DNA of 64,000 bases from an uncultured Bacilli bacterium. Its GTDB lineage: Bacteria; Bacillota_I; Bacilli_A; RF39; UBA660. Under the pieces are notes generated by a model that was not told the DNA's origin, did no database searches, and was given only the letters and a program-made list of their open reading frames with translations. Below are positions 1-9,484 of the stretch, piece after piece; positions within the stretch are counted from its first letter, which is position 1, and the number at the start of each line of letters is the position of its first letter. The stretch lies in assembly GCA_944332505.1 (NCBI GenBank), contig CALVKC010000002.1, forward strand, positions 1-64,000. Direction: 5' to 3'. The position numbers and the translations under genes are program-made.

Positions 1-91
1 TTACTAAACAATTATCTAATTGAATACTAGCAATTCCTAATGGTTGTGTACCATTATTATTTTTCTTAACTCTAATACTTGTTATTTCCAT
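1..91 (-). CDS. spoVG: SpoVG-like protein, 5' part only
   Basis: The gene starts at ATG 91 and runs off the left edge of the window. The 30 visible residues (MEITSIRVKK, then a segment ending GIASIQLDN) match the N-terminal beta strands of the SpoVG family, small nucleic-acid-binding proteins of Firmicutes that recur in their phages. Its ATG overlaps the stop of the GroES-like gene (TAATG), so the two are translationally coupled. Family assignment rests on about one third of the protein. Confidence 0.6.
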   Translation of the reverse strand, partial: MEITSIRVKKNNNGTQPLGIASIQLDNCLV

Positions 92-399
92 TATTCATCT
101 TCCTCCAATATAGCAATAATACATTGTTCTGATAATAAAACATATTCATTTTTACCATCATTATAACTTTCTCCTTGCATTTTTGAAAAAAGTACCTTAT
201 CACCAATTTTTACAGTCATAGGTACTATACTACCATCTGCTAATAATCTACCATTACCAACAGCTACTACCTCACCAACCATTGTGGTATAAGCATTAGT
301 TCCCATATTTTTTGTATATGTTAAACCACTAGCTGATTTCATTTCTTGTTTATCATTAATAATTACTGCGATTTTTTCGTATAAAGGCTTCAATTTCAT
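91..399 (-). CDS. groES: GroES-like co-chaperonin
   Basis: About 102 residues, the usual size of GroES. It begins with MKLKPLYEKIAV, has the mobile-loop region, then GEVVAVGNGR and VKIGDKVLFSK, the barrel strands of Cpn10. GroES caps GroEL; phages with this gene (compare T4 gp31) use it to fold capsid or other virion proteins with the host GroEL. The open frame extends upstream, but AGGAGGAGG sits about 7 nt before ATG 399, which fixes the start. The start region overlaps the end of the upstream gene by 44 nt. Confidence 0.85.
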   Translation of the reverse strand: MKLKPLYEKIAVIINDKQEMKSASGLTYTKNMGTNAYTTMVGEVVAVGNGRLLADGSIVPMTVKIGDKVLFSKMQGESYNDGKNEYVLLSEQCIIAILEEDE

Positions 400-679
400 T
401 TTTTCTTTCCTCCTCCTCACTAATACTCCTTCTATATATATCTTTTGTGGGTTCTCTTGTAGCGTCACCATAGATAATAGCGTGTCCAGTATAATAATGA
501 CCATCACTATCTCGAACAAAACTATTATCTACTTCTACTAAACGCATTTGTGCCTCAGGTAAAGTATTAAAATATTTAGTACCTTTTGGTAATCTAGTAA
601 TACAACCTATACCTGTTTCTTTATAAAACCCTACAAATTCATCTTTATCTACATTAAATATTTTAATATAATATTGCAA
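356..679 (-). CDS. Hypothetical protein, TTG start
   Basis: 107 residues with no recognised family. The start is TTG at 679, preceded at 7 nt by AGGAGGT. A charged C-terminus (EEEERKNEIEAF) overlaps the start of the GroES-like gene. An extended -10 promoter lies immediately upstream, so this is probably the first gene of the groES-spoVG unit. Confidence 0.6.
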   Translation of the reverse strand: MQYYIKIFNVDKDEFVGFYKETGIGCITRLPKGTKYFNTLPEAQMRLVEVDNSFVRDSDGHYYTGHAIIYGDATREPTKDIYRRSISEEEERKNEIEAFIRKNRSNY

Positions 680-697
680 TATAATTACCTCCTATTA

Positions 698-710
698 CAA
701 TATATCACCT
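698..710 (-). promoter_or_regulatory. Extended -10 promoter (AGGTGATATATT)
   Basis: On the minus strand AGGTGATATATTG: an extended -10 (TG-A-TATATT) with the AGG triplet seen at the other members of this family in the window. It lies about 20 nt upstream of the TTG-start gene. Confidence 0.55.
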
Positions 711-720
711 AAAACATAAA

Positions 721-1083
721 TTAACTAGAATATTTGATATAAAAATAAAGTATTCTACTATTATCATCATTATATTCCTCATCTAATTTACCATAATCTA
801 TAATTTTACAACCATTTATAACCAATTCTTTTAATTTAAAATTTATATATTCTTGTACTGTCATTTTATTTTGTTTTGCTTCTAAATTAGTAAAAATCAT
901 TATTTTTGGAAAATCTAATTCCATATCATTATCAACTAATCTATTATATTCTGTTTCCAATATTGGTAATATTTTTATTAATCTCTGATTTATGTATGTA
1001 AAAGAATTATAATCTTGCTTATTTGCAAATTCTTTTAATTCTTCTAACCATATTTGTATATTTTCTATATCTTTTACTTTCAT
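721..1083 (-). CDS. Hypothetical protein
   Basis: 120 residues, mainly helical and charged (MKVKDIENIQIWLEELKEF), no family recognised. Its ATG follows directly on the upstream stop (TAG-ATG), with GGGAG as ribosome site. It is the last of a four-gene run of unknown proteins between the dUTPase and the groES unit. Confidence 0.6.
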   Translation of the reverse strand: MKVKDIENIQIWLEELKEFANKQDYNSFTYINQRLIKILPILETEYNRLVDNDMELDFPKIMIFTNLEAKQNKMTVQEYINFKLKELVINGCKIIDYGKLDEEYNDDNSRILYFYIKYSS

Positions 1084-1638
1084 CTAATCTAATCTCCCTA
1101 TTAAATAATCTAAAATATCAGATATTTCTATTATAATATCTTTTACTACTTTGGGTTCTACACAATTTTGTGTCATTACTTTAATTATATCTAACTTTTT
1201 AGTAATTTCTGCATATTCTTCACTATAAGTTGGTTGGTTTATCTCTAAATGACTTTTATTTGTTTTAACTCCAACAAATATTAAATCCTTTGTTGCCAAT
1301 TCTATATTATCAACAACAACTTCAACATTAAAACATTTAGAATAATCTTCTATATCTGTAAAATACTCTAAATATTTCCAAAAAATCTTGTTTGTTGTAA
1401 TTTTCATTGCTAAACCCTCTTTACCTAATCGTCTAGCAAGACCAACTCTGTATGAATAAGTATTATTTGGTCTATACCCCATAAGAGTTAAATATTTAAT
1501 TATTTTACTTGATAATGAACCACACATATTAGAAATCATCTTATCATCATATATTATACCAGCCTGTTCTAATCCCTCTTTAAATACACATTTCCAGTTA
1601 TCAATAGTTTCATCATACTTAAACCTTAAATCTTTCAT
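1084..1638 (-). CDS. Hypothetical protein
   Basis: 184 residues, no family recognised. TAGGAGG precedes ATG 1638. It sits in a tight operon with its neighbours (0 and 7 nt gaps). Confidence 0.6.
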   Translation of the reverse strand: MKDLRFKYDETIDNWKCVFKEGLEQAGIIYDDKMISNMCGSLSSKIIKYLTLMGYRPNNTYSYRVGLARRLGKEGLAMKITTNKIFWKYLEYFTDIEDYSKCFNVEVVVDNIELATKDLIFVGVKTNKSHLEINQPTYSEEYAEITKKLDIIKVMTQNCVEPKVVKDIIIEISDILDYLIGRLD

Positions 1639-1645
1639 ATGCCTC

Positions 1646-2356
1646 CTAATCAGCTTTTTTTATATCATCTTTGTCAGAGTTCATAACTATATTAATTAAA
1701 TTCCACATTTTTGGTGTTTCACAATCTTTTATTTTATATATTGGCTTTGATATATGGTGCATATCTAATAATTTATTTTCAATTTCATCAAAATACTGCA
1801 TATCTACTAAACTTACTAAATCTGTATCTTCTGTTATATTTAAACTATTTATATTTGAGTTGATATTAGATATAATATTTATAATTGTAGTTAATACTGC
1901 ATTTCTCTGTTGTTGATTATCTATAACAACATATTCTGGTTTATCTGGAACAGTATATGGTAGTTCTACATATATTCTACTATTTCCATTTGTGTACCAA
2001 GTATGACCATTATCATCTGAAAATACTCTACCTTCAACATTATATACTCTACCATTTTTATCTTTGAATAATGATGGACACCTTTTACATTGATATGCTA
2101 AATCTTCATCATAATCCAATTTTGTCCATTCACTTTTATCATCTGTTATAGCAGATAATGGTTTATAATCCATTAATCTCTTTAAAATATTCATACTATA
2201 ATGTGCTGAAAATCCTGAATGTCCTTGCTCACTAAATAATTTAATTATATCTAATATATCTTTATTTATAACCTTTTGCATATTTTTAGCTTCATCATCA
2301 GTACAAGTATTTAAAAGTAAATTTAATTCATTTTCTGCAAATTCTACCATACTCAT
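1646..2356 (-). CDS. Hypothetical protein
   Basis: 236 residues, no family recognised. The middle section contains a CKRC pair followed by an aromatic stretch (GHTWYTNGN) that could be a small beta domain. GGGGGAAT precedes ATG 2356. Confidence 0.6.
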   Translation of the reverse strand: MSMVEFAENELNLLLNTCTDDEAKNMQKVINKDILDIIKLFSEQGHSGFSAHYSMNILKRLMDYKPLSAITDDKSEWTKLDYDEDLAYQCKRCPSLFKDKNGRVYNVEGRVFSDDNGHTWYTNGNSRIYVELPYTVPDKPEYVVIDNQQQRNAVLTTIINIISNINSNINSLNITEDTDLVSLVDMQYFDEIENKLLDMHHISKPIYKIKDCETPKMWNLINIVMNSDKDDIKKAD

Positions 2357-2361
2357 TTTAA

Positions 2362-2985
2362 TTATTCCCCCTTATCAAGACCATATGCACCATATGACCC
2401 ACATAAATATTCTCTAACACCTGAATAATTATTTTGTATATACTTGATTATTTTTTCAGGGTACAAATCTAATTTATTAAAATCTTGACCAATTTCATCA
2501 CACAAAGTTTTTAATTGATTACTATTACAAATTAATTGTCCATCAATAAATAACTGATTACATTTAACTAATGCTGTGCCTTTATCATAAAAGAAAACGG
2601 TATCTATTACATAATCAAATTTTAATGCGTCTACACTAAATTCACCATATCGATGATTTCCTTTAATAGTTTCACCAACTATACAACTTTGTTCTGGAAA
2701 TACATATTTTGTTTTGTATATTTGGTCGTGTATCTCAAACATTGGTGGTAAATTATCTTCATCTACTAAAAATTTAATTATATGTATATCAAAAATAGCT
2801 TGTAATTTCTTTAAAGCAATTTCTGCCCATACAGATGAATAAGTTTTATATAGTTCAAACCAATTTGCATTTTTTGCTATTTTTACTAATACTCGATATA
2901 TATCATTTTTACTTTCCCCATTAGGAACTTGCTCATATTCTACTTTCCATAATGGGTATGGTTTCATAAATTTGAAATTCTGCAT
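2362..2985 (-). CDS. Hypothetical protein
   Basis: 207 residues starting MQNFKFMKPYPLWK. The open frame extends 22 codons upstream into the dUTPase gene, but AAAGGAG lies 5 nt before ATG 2985, so I use that start. No family recognised. Confidence 0.6.
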   Translation of the reverse strand: MQNFKFMKPYPLWKVEYEQVPNGESKNDIYRVLVKIAKNANWFELYKTYSSVWAEIALKKLQAIFDIHIIKFLVDEDNLPPMFEIHDQIYKTKYVFPEQSCIVGETIKGNHRYGEFSVDALKFDYVIDTVFFYDKGTALVKCNQLFIDGQLICNSNQLKTLCDEIGQDFNKLDLYPEKIIKYIQNNYSGVREYLCGSYGAYGLDKGE

Positions 2986-3029
2986 TTTATCTCCTTTCGT
3001 ATCTACTAGTATTTTTATATACAATGTCT

Positions 3030-3497
3030 TTAAGCACCAGTTGACCCCCAACCACCATCTCTTTCTGTTGTTATCTCTTTCTCATCTGTAACAGTATAGT
3101 ATTTTTCAAATATACCTTGACCTAATTTATCACCAGCATTAAATGTTGTTGGTTCATCTGTAAAATTATAAAACATAAATCCAATTTCACCATCATTGTC
3201 AGCATTACCATAATAATCAGCGTCAACAATTCCTGTTCCATTTGCTAAAAATACACCTTTCTTTTTAGGATTTGAACTCCTATTATATAATTTTAAAACC
3301 ATATCATTTGGAAATTTTGCTTTGATACCTGTTTTAATCATACCTAATGATTTTGGTTCAATAGTAACTGTTTCTGGTGTATAAAAATCATAACCACCAG
3401 CTGCTTTTGTACTTCTTTCTGGTAATCTTCTATATGGACCTCCCTCACTATCTTCCTTTAAAATTCCTGTAAATTCAAATTTAATTTCATTTTCCAT
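3030..3497 (-). CDS. dut: dUTPase (trimeric type)
   Basis: 155 residues. It hydrolyses dUTP to dUMP and PPi, keeping uracil out of new phage DNA and supplying dUMP. The five family motifs are visible in order: AGGYDFYTPE (motif 1, about residues 33-42), NRSSNPKKKG (motif 2, about 72-81), GIVDADYYG (motif 3, about 89-97), GDKLGQGIF (motif 4, diverged), and ERDGGWGSTG (motif 5; Trp replaces the usual Phe that stacks on uracil). AGGAG precedes ATG 3497; the ATG abuts the upstream gene's end. Confidence 0.93.
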   Translation of the reverse strand: MENEIKFEFTGILKEDSEGGPYRRLPERSTKAAGGYDFYTPETVTIEPKSLGMIKTGIKAKFPNDMVLKLYNRSSNPKKKGVFLANGTGIVDADYYGNADNDGEIGFMFYNFTDEPTTFNAGDKLGQGIFEKYYTVTDEKEITTERDGGWGSTGA

Positions 3498-3724
3498 TAT
3501 TTATCTCCTCTTTTCTTTAAATTATTTATAAATATTATTGGTACTGTAATTGGCCATAATACACTAACTATTAAAATAGCAAATATTCTTGAACCACTAT
3601 CAAGCATAGCTTTATCAAATTCATCATCAGCACCAATATTAATATTAACTAACATTGAAATAATTGCATATGTTATAAATGTAAAAATAATATATATTGC
3701 AATTACTATAAATAGTTCTTCCAA
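3497..3724 (-). CDS. Small two-helix membrane protein
   Basis: 75 residues with two hydrophobic segments (about residues 4-26 and 47-68) around an acidic loop (GADDEFDKAM) and a basic tail. TTG start with AGGTGA upstream. No family recognised. Confidence 0.55.
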   Translation of the reverse strand: MEELFIVIAIYIIFTFITYAIISMLVNINIGADDEFDKAMLDSGSRIFAILIVSVLWPITVPIIFINNLKKRGDK

Positions 3725-3732
3725 ATAATCAC

Positions 3733-3945
3733 CTACTTTTTTGTATTAACATTATTTTGTTTAATAATATCTATACATTCCTGAAATTTATCATCTATAT
3801 CTTTATCTTTTGATTTTTTATCAATATATTTTAAAATGTTATTAACTTTATTTTTCTCAAATTTTTTAAATATAAGTCTTACAATAATTACAAATGCTAT
3901 AACAATAATTTCACCTACTATAAGCCATATAAACCCATTGTCCAA
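3733..3945 (-). CDS. Small single-helix membrane protein
   Basis: 70 residues: one N-terminal transmembrane helix (about residues 5-26), then a highly charged cytoplasmic-looking tail. TTG start at 3945 with AGGAAAA upstream. No family recognised. Confidence 0.55.
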   Translation of the reverse strand: MDNGFIWLIVGEIIVIAFVIIVRLIFKKFEKNKVNNILKYIDKKSKDKDIDDKFQECIDIIKQNNVNTKK

Positions 3946-3962
3946 CTTATTTTCCTGCCTTT

Positions 3963-5918
3963 CTATCTATTAATTATTCTACTTAATCCTTGTTTATCTT
4001 TTATAACAGTTAATTCAGTATCATAACCAATAGGAATTTCTTTATGTGATACCATATAAATACTTTCTAATGTTTCTAATTCTTGTGTTAATAGATTTAT
4101 AACATTTTCCTCAGCTTTACTGTCACAATACCCTAATATCTCATCTAAAATAATTATATTACAAGATATGTTACCTACAATATTTGCTAATGACTTTTGT
4201 GCTAATAATAATGCTATATTAACACGTGTACGTTCTCCACCACTTAAACTCTCATATGTTGCATTACCTAATTTTATATTTAATTTGGTATCATCTTCAA
4301 CTATCTTTATTATGTCAGTACTATTGCTAAATAACTGACTAGAATATGTACTTAATAGTTTATTTAAGTATTGTAAACTATTTTGTAATAAATATGTTCT
4401 AAATTCTTTTGTAACCATTTGAATACTATTTTTTACAGTTCCAACTAAATCATTATCAAATGTATATTGATTTTCATAAACTTTAATTTGATTATCTATA
4501 TTAACCATTTCTTGTTTTAGTTTATTTAACATTTCTTCAAATTCATTTATATTATTTATTTGTGTTTTTAATAATTGTTCTTTTTTTGCTTTTAAATTAT
4601 TTATTTCTAACTGACATTCATCTTTTTTATGATATAAATTTTGTTGTTCAAGTACTAAATCTTTACGTTCTAATTCTTTATTATTTACTAATTGTTTATG
4701 TTCTTCAACTAATGCTGATATTTTTATAATATCTGTATTAAGTTGTGTACCTTCTGCTTCTATATCTTGTAATTTTTTAGATAATTCAGCACTCTCTTTA
4801 TTATTTTCATCTATTTTATTTTGTTCAATTTGCATATCAGCATTATACTTTTGAATAGTTTGTTGTATATGTGTTTCATCTGCATTTTCTAATTTTCTAC
4901 CACAAGTAGGACACTTATCACTATTTTTGATATTCTCTATATCTGCTTGTATTTTTAAAATATTTTGTTCAATTAAATGATTACTTAATTTATTTTTATC
5001 TATTCCAGCATTTACTCTTGTCCATTCAGCTAATTTATCTTGTTTTTGCCTATCTAAATCTTCTTTTTGTTTTATATTATCTTCACCTTGTAGTCTTAAA
5101 TTAGATATTTCTTGCTCTTTCTCACTAATACATACAGTGATACTATCTATTGCCTGTTCAATATCTGATAAATCTATTGTTTCTTTTTCATAAATCTGCT
5201 TTTCAATTTCATTTAGGTCACCTAATTGTTTTAATCTTTCAATTTCTAAATTTATTTGGTCAATTTTTGATTGTATGTCATTTTGTTGCTTTATATTAGC
5301 CTCTTTTATACCTGTTAATTTATTTATTTCTAATTGGTCATTAACACAATTATTTTCATACATAGTTTGTATATCTTTTAATTTATCTTTAAATTGTGTA
5401 ATAGCACTATCTGTATTAGTTAAAATTTCTAGTCTTTCTTTTCTTGCAGTAGGTGATAAAGAAGCTAAATTTGTATTTGCATTTTGTGATAAAAACACAC
5501 TATCAAGAAATATAGATTTACTTATTCCAATAGTTTGTAAGATTAATTTATTTGTATCAGTTTTATTTCTGGCTGAAATATCAACACCATTCTTTAAAAA
5601 TACAACACTAGTTTTATTATTTTTACACTGTCTACAAATAGTATATTTATCACCATCAATATAGAATACAAGTGTTATTGTGTAACCATTATTTAATATT
5701 CTATTTGATACGTCTTTTTCTCCTGAACTAGTTTCTTCAAAAATTGCAAATATTATAGCTTCAAATATTGAAGATTTACCACTACCATTAGAAGTAGCTT
5801 TATCTTCATATTCATTTATACCTTTTACAATTACAGTACCCTGATTTTCTAATTTAATTTCAGCCTTTTCAATACTTCTAAAATTTTCTATATCTACACT
5901 TTCAAATTTTATATTCAT
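3963..5918 (-). CDS. SbcC/Rad50-like recombination nuclease ATPase subunit (T4 gp46-like)
   Basis: 651 residues. ABC-type ATPase of the Mre11-Rad50 class, which processes DNA ends for recombination-dependent replication and repair. Visible features: Walker A GSGKSS (about residues 45-50), long coiled-coil arms, zinc-hook CPTCG at 336-340 at the arm tip, ABC signature LSGGER in the C-terminal lobe, and Walker B IIILDE. Its nuclease partner is the SbcD-like gene 430 nt upstream; the pair is separated only by the Nmad1-type gene. GAGGT precedes ATG 5918. Confidence 0.93.
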   Translation of the reverse strand: MNIKFESVDIENFRSIEKAEIKLENQGTVIVKGINEYEDKATSNGSGKSSIFEAIIFAIFEETSSGEKDVSNRILNNGYTITLVFYIDGDKYTICRQCKNNKTSVVFLKNGVDISARNKTDTNKLILQTIGISKSIFLDSVFLSQNANTNLASLSPTARKERLEILTNTDSAITQFKDKLKDIQTMYENNCVNDQLEINKLTGIKEANIKQQNDIQSKIDQINLEIERLKQLGDLNEIEKQIYEKETIDLSDIEQAIDSITVCISEKEQEISNLRLQGEDNIKQKEDLDRQKQDKLAEWTRVNAGIDKNKLSNHLIEQNILKIQADIENIKNSDKCPTCGRKLENADETHIQQTIQKYNADMQIEQNKIDENNKESAELSKKLQDIEAEGTQLNTDIIKISALVEEHKQLVNNKELERKDLVLEQQNLYHKKDECQLEINNLKAKKEQLLKTQINNINEFEEMLNKLKQEMVNIDNQIKVYENQYTFDNDLVGTVKNSIQMVTKEFRTYLLQNSLQYLNKLLSTYSSQLFSNSTDIIKIVEDDTKLNIKLGNATYESLSGGERTRVNIALLLAQKSLANIVGNISCNIIILDEILGYCDSKAEENVINLLTQELETLESIYMVSHKEIPIGYDTELTVIKDKQGLSRIINR

Positions 5919-5940
5919 CTATCATACCTCTATTTTATAT

Positions 5941-6345
5941 TTATTCTATATCATCACTTTGTTCATCATTTGCTTGAACACGATTAATTTCTTCTTCACG
6001 TTTTTCTGCACGCATTTCAACAGCTGCAATGATAGCATAGTTTGCTAAATCCATTAAACTATCTTCTAAACTTTCATATGTAGCAGACCCTTTCTGCATT
6101 AAACTCTTTACTCTATTAATTTTAATACTAAACATTATCAAAAATGCTGTTAATCCAAATTCTTCATATAGTGGGTGCATACTATCTCCATAATCTCTAT
6201 TTTTTGTTCTATATAGATTATGCAAATAATCACATATAAACTTGTGGTCATTTATTTTATCTTTTAAATCCACAGGTAAATGTTCAATATAATCACTACC
6301 TATATCACTTAATAATTCATATTCTTTTTTATTTTTAAATAACAT
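5941..6345 (-). CDS. Nucleotide-modification-associated domain 1 (Nmad1/DUF1599-like) protein
   Basis: 134 residues. The central block, RTKNRDYGDS, then a hydrophobic helix ending KINR and the SLEDSLMDLANYAI segment, is the pattern I associate with the Nmad1/DUF1599 family, found in phages and beside nucleotide or DNA modification enzymes. The molecular function is not established. AGGAGG precedes ATG 6345. It is inserted between the two subunits of the recombination nuclease. Confidence 0.65.
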   Translation of the reverse strand: MLFKNKKEYELLSDIGSDYIEHLPVDLKDKINDHKFICDYLHNLYRTKNRDYGDSMHPLYEEFGLTAFLIMFSIKINRVKSLMQKGSATYESLEDSLMDLANYAIIAAVEMRAEKREEEINRVQANDEQSDDIE

Positions 6346-6346
6346 T

Positions 6347-7423
6347 TTAAGTAACCTCCTCTAAAATTTTATCATACATACTTTTTGGGTATTTTAATTC
6401 AACTGTATTTAAAAAATCACTAAATGATTTTTTTATATCTATATTAGGTAATAATTCCATATTTTTTGTATCAGGATTATCTAATTTTTGAGTAGAAACT
6501 TTTATATTTAATCTATGTGCTAAAATTAGATTACTTTGTTGTAATATCTCTTTAACTTCATCTTTAATATCAAAAGAACAAGTTACTTGTAATACATATT
6601 TATATACTTTATCTAATTGATTTATATATTGTTTTAATTCTGAAACATTGTCTGCTATATCTATTTTTCTAAATAATGGGCATACAGTTGGTTTAAATGT
6701 TTTCAAATCAAGAGTATTTGTATCAAAAATATAACATTGTGGAACACTATTATTATCATCAGAAAAACTATGTGAAGTTACACTTCCCACACTTACTACA
6801 TTACTTTTAATACTTGGTTTATGTATGTGACCATTAAATACTAATTTATAGTCAGTAAGTTTATTAATTTCAACACCATTTTCTAATTCAATATTATCTC
6901 GTATTTTTATTCCTGCAATATCTAAATGACTAAATAAAAATGTTCCTTCTGGTAATTTTAAAATATCTTTATAATCCATATATGGCATTAGAGCTAATCT
7001 AGTATCATTATCTATATTGTCACTTTTTCCATAAATAAATTTCAAAAATTCCCCATCTACTACTTTTGGTTCTGCAATAACTGTAATATTAGGAATATTA
7101 CTTAATAATTCTACTGCATTAAAGTCATAATTTATCATCTCGTGATTACCAACTAAAACTATATGTGGAATATCTATTAGTCTAAAACATTTGAAAAATT
7201 CACTAGCCACATTAATATCATAACTAGATATGGTATGTTGGTCAAATGTATCACCTAGATTAATAATTAAATCTGGTTGTTCCTCATCAATAATATCAGC
7301 TAAATATTTTCCTAGTTCAATAATCATATTTTGTCTATATGTGTACTTATCATTAGATGATACTAATGGCAAAATTGAACTAGTTTTACTTATGTGTAAA
7401 TCACTATAAATAAAAATTTTCAT
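6347..7423 (-). CDS. SbcD/Mre11-like nuclease subunit (T4 gp47-like)
   Basis: 358 residues. Calcineurin-type metallophosphoesterase: SDLHIS (D7, H9), NLGDTFD (about residues 55-61), GNHE (about 92-95), then FSHLDI and FNGHIHKP supply the remaining metal ligands. This is the nuclease subunit partnering the SbcC-like ATPase. AAAGGAG precedes ATG 7423 and an extended -10 promoter lies just upstream, so this gene starts the recombination unit. Confidence 0.92.
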   Translation of the reverse strand: MKIFIYSDLHISKTSSILPLVSSNDKYTYRQNMIIELGKYLADIIDEEQPDLIINLGDTFDQHTISSYDINVASEFFKCFRLIDIPHIVLVGNHEMINYDFNAVELLSNIPNITVIAEPKVVDGEFLKFIYGKSDNIDNDTRLALMPYMDYKDILKLPEGTFLFSHLDIAGIKIRDNIELENGVEINKLTDYKLVFNGHIHKPSIKSNVVSVGSVTSHSFSDDNNSVPQCYIFDTNTLDLKTFKPTVCPLFRKIDIADNVSELKQYINQLDKVYKYVLQVTCSFDIKDEVKEILQQSNLILAHRLNIKVSTQKLDNPDTKNMELLPNIDIKKSFSDFLNTVELKYPKSMYDKILEEVT

Positions 7424-7450
7424 TTATTATATCTCCTTTCAATGTAGGTA

Positions 7451-7468
7451 CAATATAATATATCACCT
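7451..7468 (-). promoter_or_regulatory. Extended -10 promoter for the sbcD-like unit
   Basis: Minus strand reads AGGTGATATATTATATTG, 30-40 nt upstream of ATG 7423 and directly after a terminator hairpin. Confidence 0.6.
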
Positions 7469-7475
7469 AAACACA

Positions 7476-7512
7476 AAAAAGTGAGAAACATTATATGTAT
7501 TTCTCACTTTTT
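7476..7512 (-). terminator. Rho-independent terminator after the helicase gene
   Basis: Perfect 13-bp stem (AAAAAGTGAGAAA and its complement, 11-nt loop); on the minus strand it ends in a T-run. It separates the helicase gene from the next promoter. Confidence 0.8.
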
Positions 7513-7525
7513 AATAAACTATTTG

Positions 7526-9451
7526 TTATTGATTATATTTACTAGCATTTAGATTATCAACTAAATTATTAAGATTATCAACCATTTCAATACAATTACT
7601 ATTTAATTCATTCATTTTATCTTCGTGTTCTGGACTTTTTGCTTTACTAGTATCTAATAGCATTAGATATAAATTTTTCTTTGCTCTGGTTAGAGCAACA
7701 TATTGTAAATTACTTTCTTGTTGTTTATCTTCTTCAAGCATATTACCCCATTTATATGGAAAACTTGGGTAATTATAAATATATATTGTATCACTTTCGC
7801 CACCTTTCATAGAGTGTATAGATGAAATAATTGGAACATTATATTTATTTAATGACGCATTTAAGAAATTTTCTATGTATGTAATAAAATCAGAAACTAA
7901 AATAGAACTATGGTTCTGTTTATATTCATTTAAAAATTCCTCAATTATGTCATAATAGTCTGTTAAAATATTATTTTCTTCAAACATATATGCACCATCA
8001 TCTTTGTATTCAGTCATACATTTAACTAAATAATCTAGTGTTTGGTTAGATTTCATTATTTCTTTTTTAGCAAAATCATTTTTATGTTCTTTTATATAAT
8101 TATTAATAAATGTATCTAACTCTACTTTATATAGATTAGAATTTTCACTAATTTGATTTGCTTCCATAAATTTATTCATATGGGTATGTACAACTCTATC
8201 TATGTTACTATTTTTAGCATAATTAATCATATAATCACGAATACATTGTGTTATATCTCTCTGAATTGCATTGACTAAATCTTTGTTTTTAAATTTAACT
8301 TCCCTTCTATCTACTAGTGTGAAATCTTTATAAATTTTTAATAAATCTTTATTTTTTCTTCCAATTAATATATCTCCTGGTAAAATTTTCTTTTTCATTT
8401 CTGAATAAGTTATTGCTGCTATATTACCTTTATCTTCTCTATTTTTGTTCCATTCTATATCAGGTACAATTTGTTGTGAAAGTCTGACTACCTTTTCTGG
8501 ACACCTATAACAAATACTTAATGGTAATTCCTTTGGTGCAAAGTTGGATTTAATTCTATCTATTGCTTTTGTATCGGCACCATTAAATCCGTATATACTC
8601 TGATTTCTATCACCCACAAATATAAATCTATTGAAACCTGTATATAATCTTCTTACAAACATTTGTTGTAGTTGACTTAAATCTTGGCTTTCATCAATCA
8701 GTATTGTGTCTAAACTGTCTTTTAATGAATATGGTACAGACATATTATAATAAACTGGTAAAAATATCATATCTAAAAAGTCAATAGCATATTGATACTT
8801 TCCTTCTGTATTTTGTTCAGGGTATTCAAACATATTTAATATTTTATTAATTACAGCAGGTACTAATTCATAATAATTTTCTAAACATTCATCTTCAATA
8901 TACATTGGTAAAGTTTTACAAAATCTATTAGTAATATATTCAATAGTTTCTTTATTACTAAAATCTCCACAATATAATCTAATAAAATTACAAAGTGTAA
9001 CAAAATCAGTGATTAAATTACTATGTAATTCTTTTAAATCTTGTTCAGACATTGTTCTTTTATAATAATTTGTTATATTAGACATAAAAAATTGGTCATA
9101 ATATGCTTTACATAATGTTCTAACTTTCTTTTTCCCTATGTCCATATCAACAATTTCATAATTAGTATTGTGTTTTTTATATAAATATGAACGTATAAAT
9201 GATAATCCTAAACTATGAACTGTTTTAATATTATTACTCATTGTAGGAATTTTCAGTTTTAGTTCATCTACAATACTTTTATTAAATGATAAAAATAAAC
9301 ACTTTTGTCCTGATTTTATTAATTCATCAGCTATTAAAATTAAAGTAGAAGTTTTACCACTACCTGCTTTTGCGTCTATTAGTAAGTTTCCTTTATTAAA
9401 TCTAACATAATCTATAATATCTTGTTGATATTTGCTTAACTGAAAATTCAT
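7526..9451 (-). CDS. UvrD/PcrA-like superfamily 1 helicase
   Basis: 641 residues. ATP-dependent DNA helicase for replication or recombination. Motif I AKAGSGKTST (about residues 28-37), motif II LIDESQDLSQ, motif III FVGDRNQSIYGFNGAD, motif V region SIHSMKGGESD and motif VI VALTRAKKNLY are all present. The C-terminal half is shorter and more diverged than host PcrA. GGAGG precedes ATG 9451; the promoter at 9471-9484 lies next to the putative origin. Confidence 0.92.
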   Translation of the reverse strand: MNFQLSKYQQDIIDYVRFNKGNLLIDAKAGSGKTSTLILIADELIKSGQKCLFLSFNKSIVDELKLKIPTMSNNIKTVHSLGLSFIRSYLYKKHNTNYEIVDMDIGKKKVRTLCKAYYDQFFMSNITNYYKRTMSEQDLKELHSNLITDFVTLCNFIRLYCGDFSNKETIEYITNRFCKTLPMYIEDECLENYYELVPAVINKILNMFEYPEQNTEGKYQYAIDFLDMIFLPVYYNMSVPYSLKDSLDTILIDESQDLSQLQQMFVRRLYTGFNRFIFVGDRNQSIYGFNGADTKAIDRIKSNFAPKELPLSICYRCPEKVVRLSQQIVPDIEWNKNREDKGNIAAITYSEMKKKILPGDILIGRKNKDLLKIYKDFTLVDRREVKFKNKDLVNAIQRDITQCIRDYMINYAKNSNIDRVVHTHMNKFMEANQISENSNLYKVELDTFINNYIKEHKNDFAKKEIMKSNQTLDYLVKCMTEYKDDGAYMFEENNILTDYYDIIEEFLNEYKQNHSSILVSDFITYIENFLNASLNKYNVPIISSIHSMKGGESDTIYIYNYPSFPYKWGNMLEEDKQQESNLQYVALTRAKKNLYLMLLDTSKAKSPEHEDKMNELNSNCIEMVDNLNNLVDNLNASKYNQ

Positions 9452-9470
9452 ATTACTACCTCCAATAATT

Positions 9471-9484
9471 TATTATATCACCTT
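9471..9484 (-). promoter_or_regulatory. Extended -10 promoter for the helicase gene
   Basis: Minus strand AAGGTGATATAATA, with a perfect TG-A-TATAAT, about 20 nt from ATG 9451. Confidence 0.65.

Noticed and set aside
5275..5664. Plus-strand ORF of 129 codons
   Set aside because: Lies wholly opposite the SbcC-like coiled-coil region, hydrophobic shadow translation, no ribosome site.
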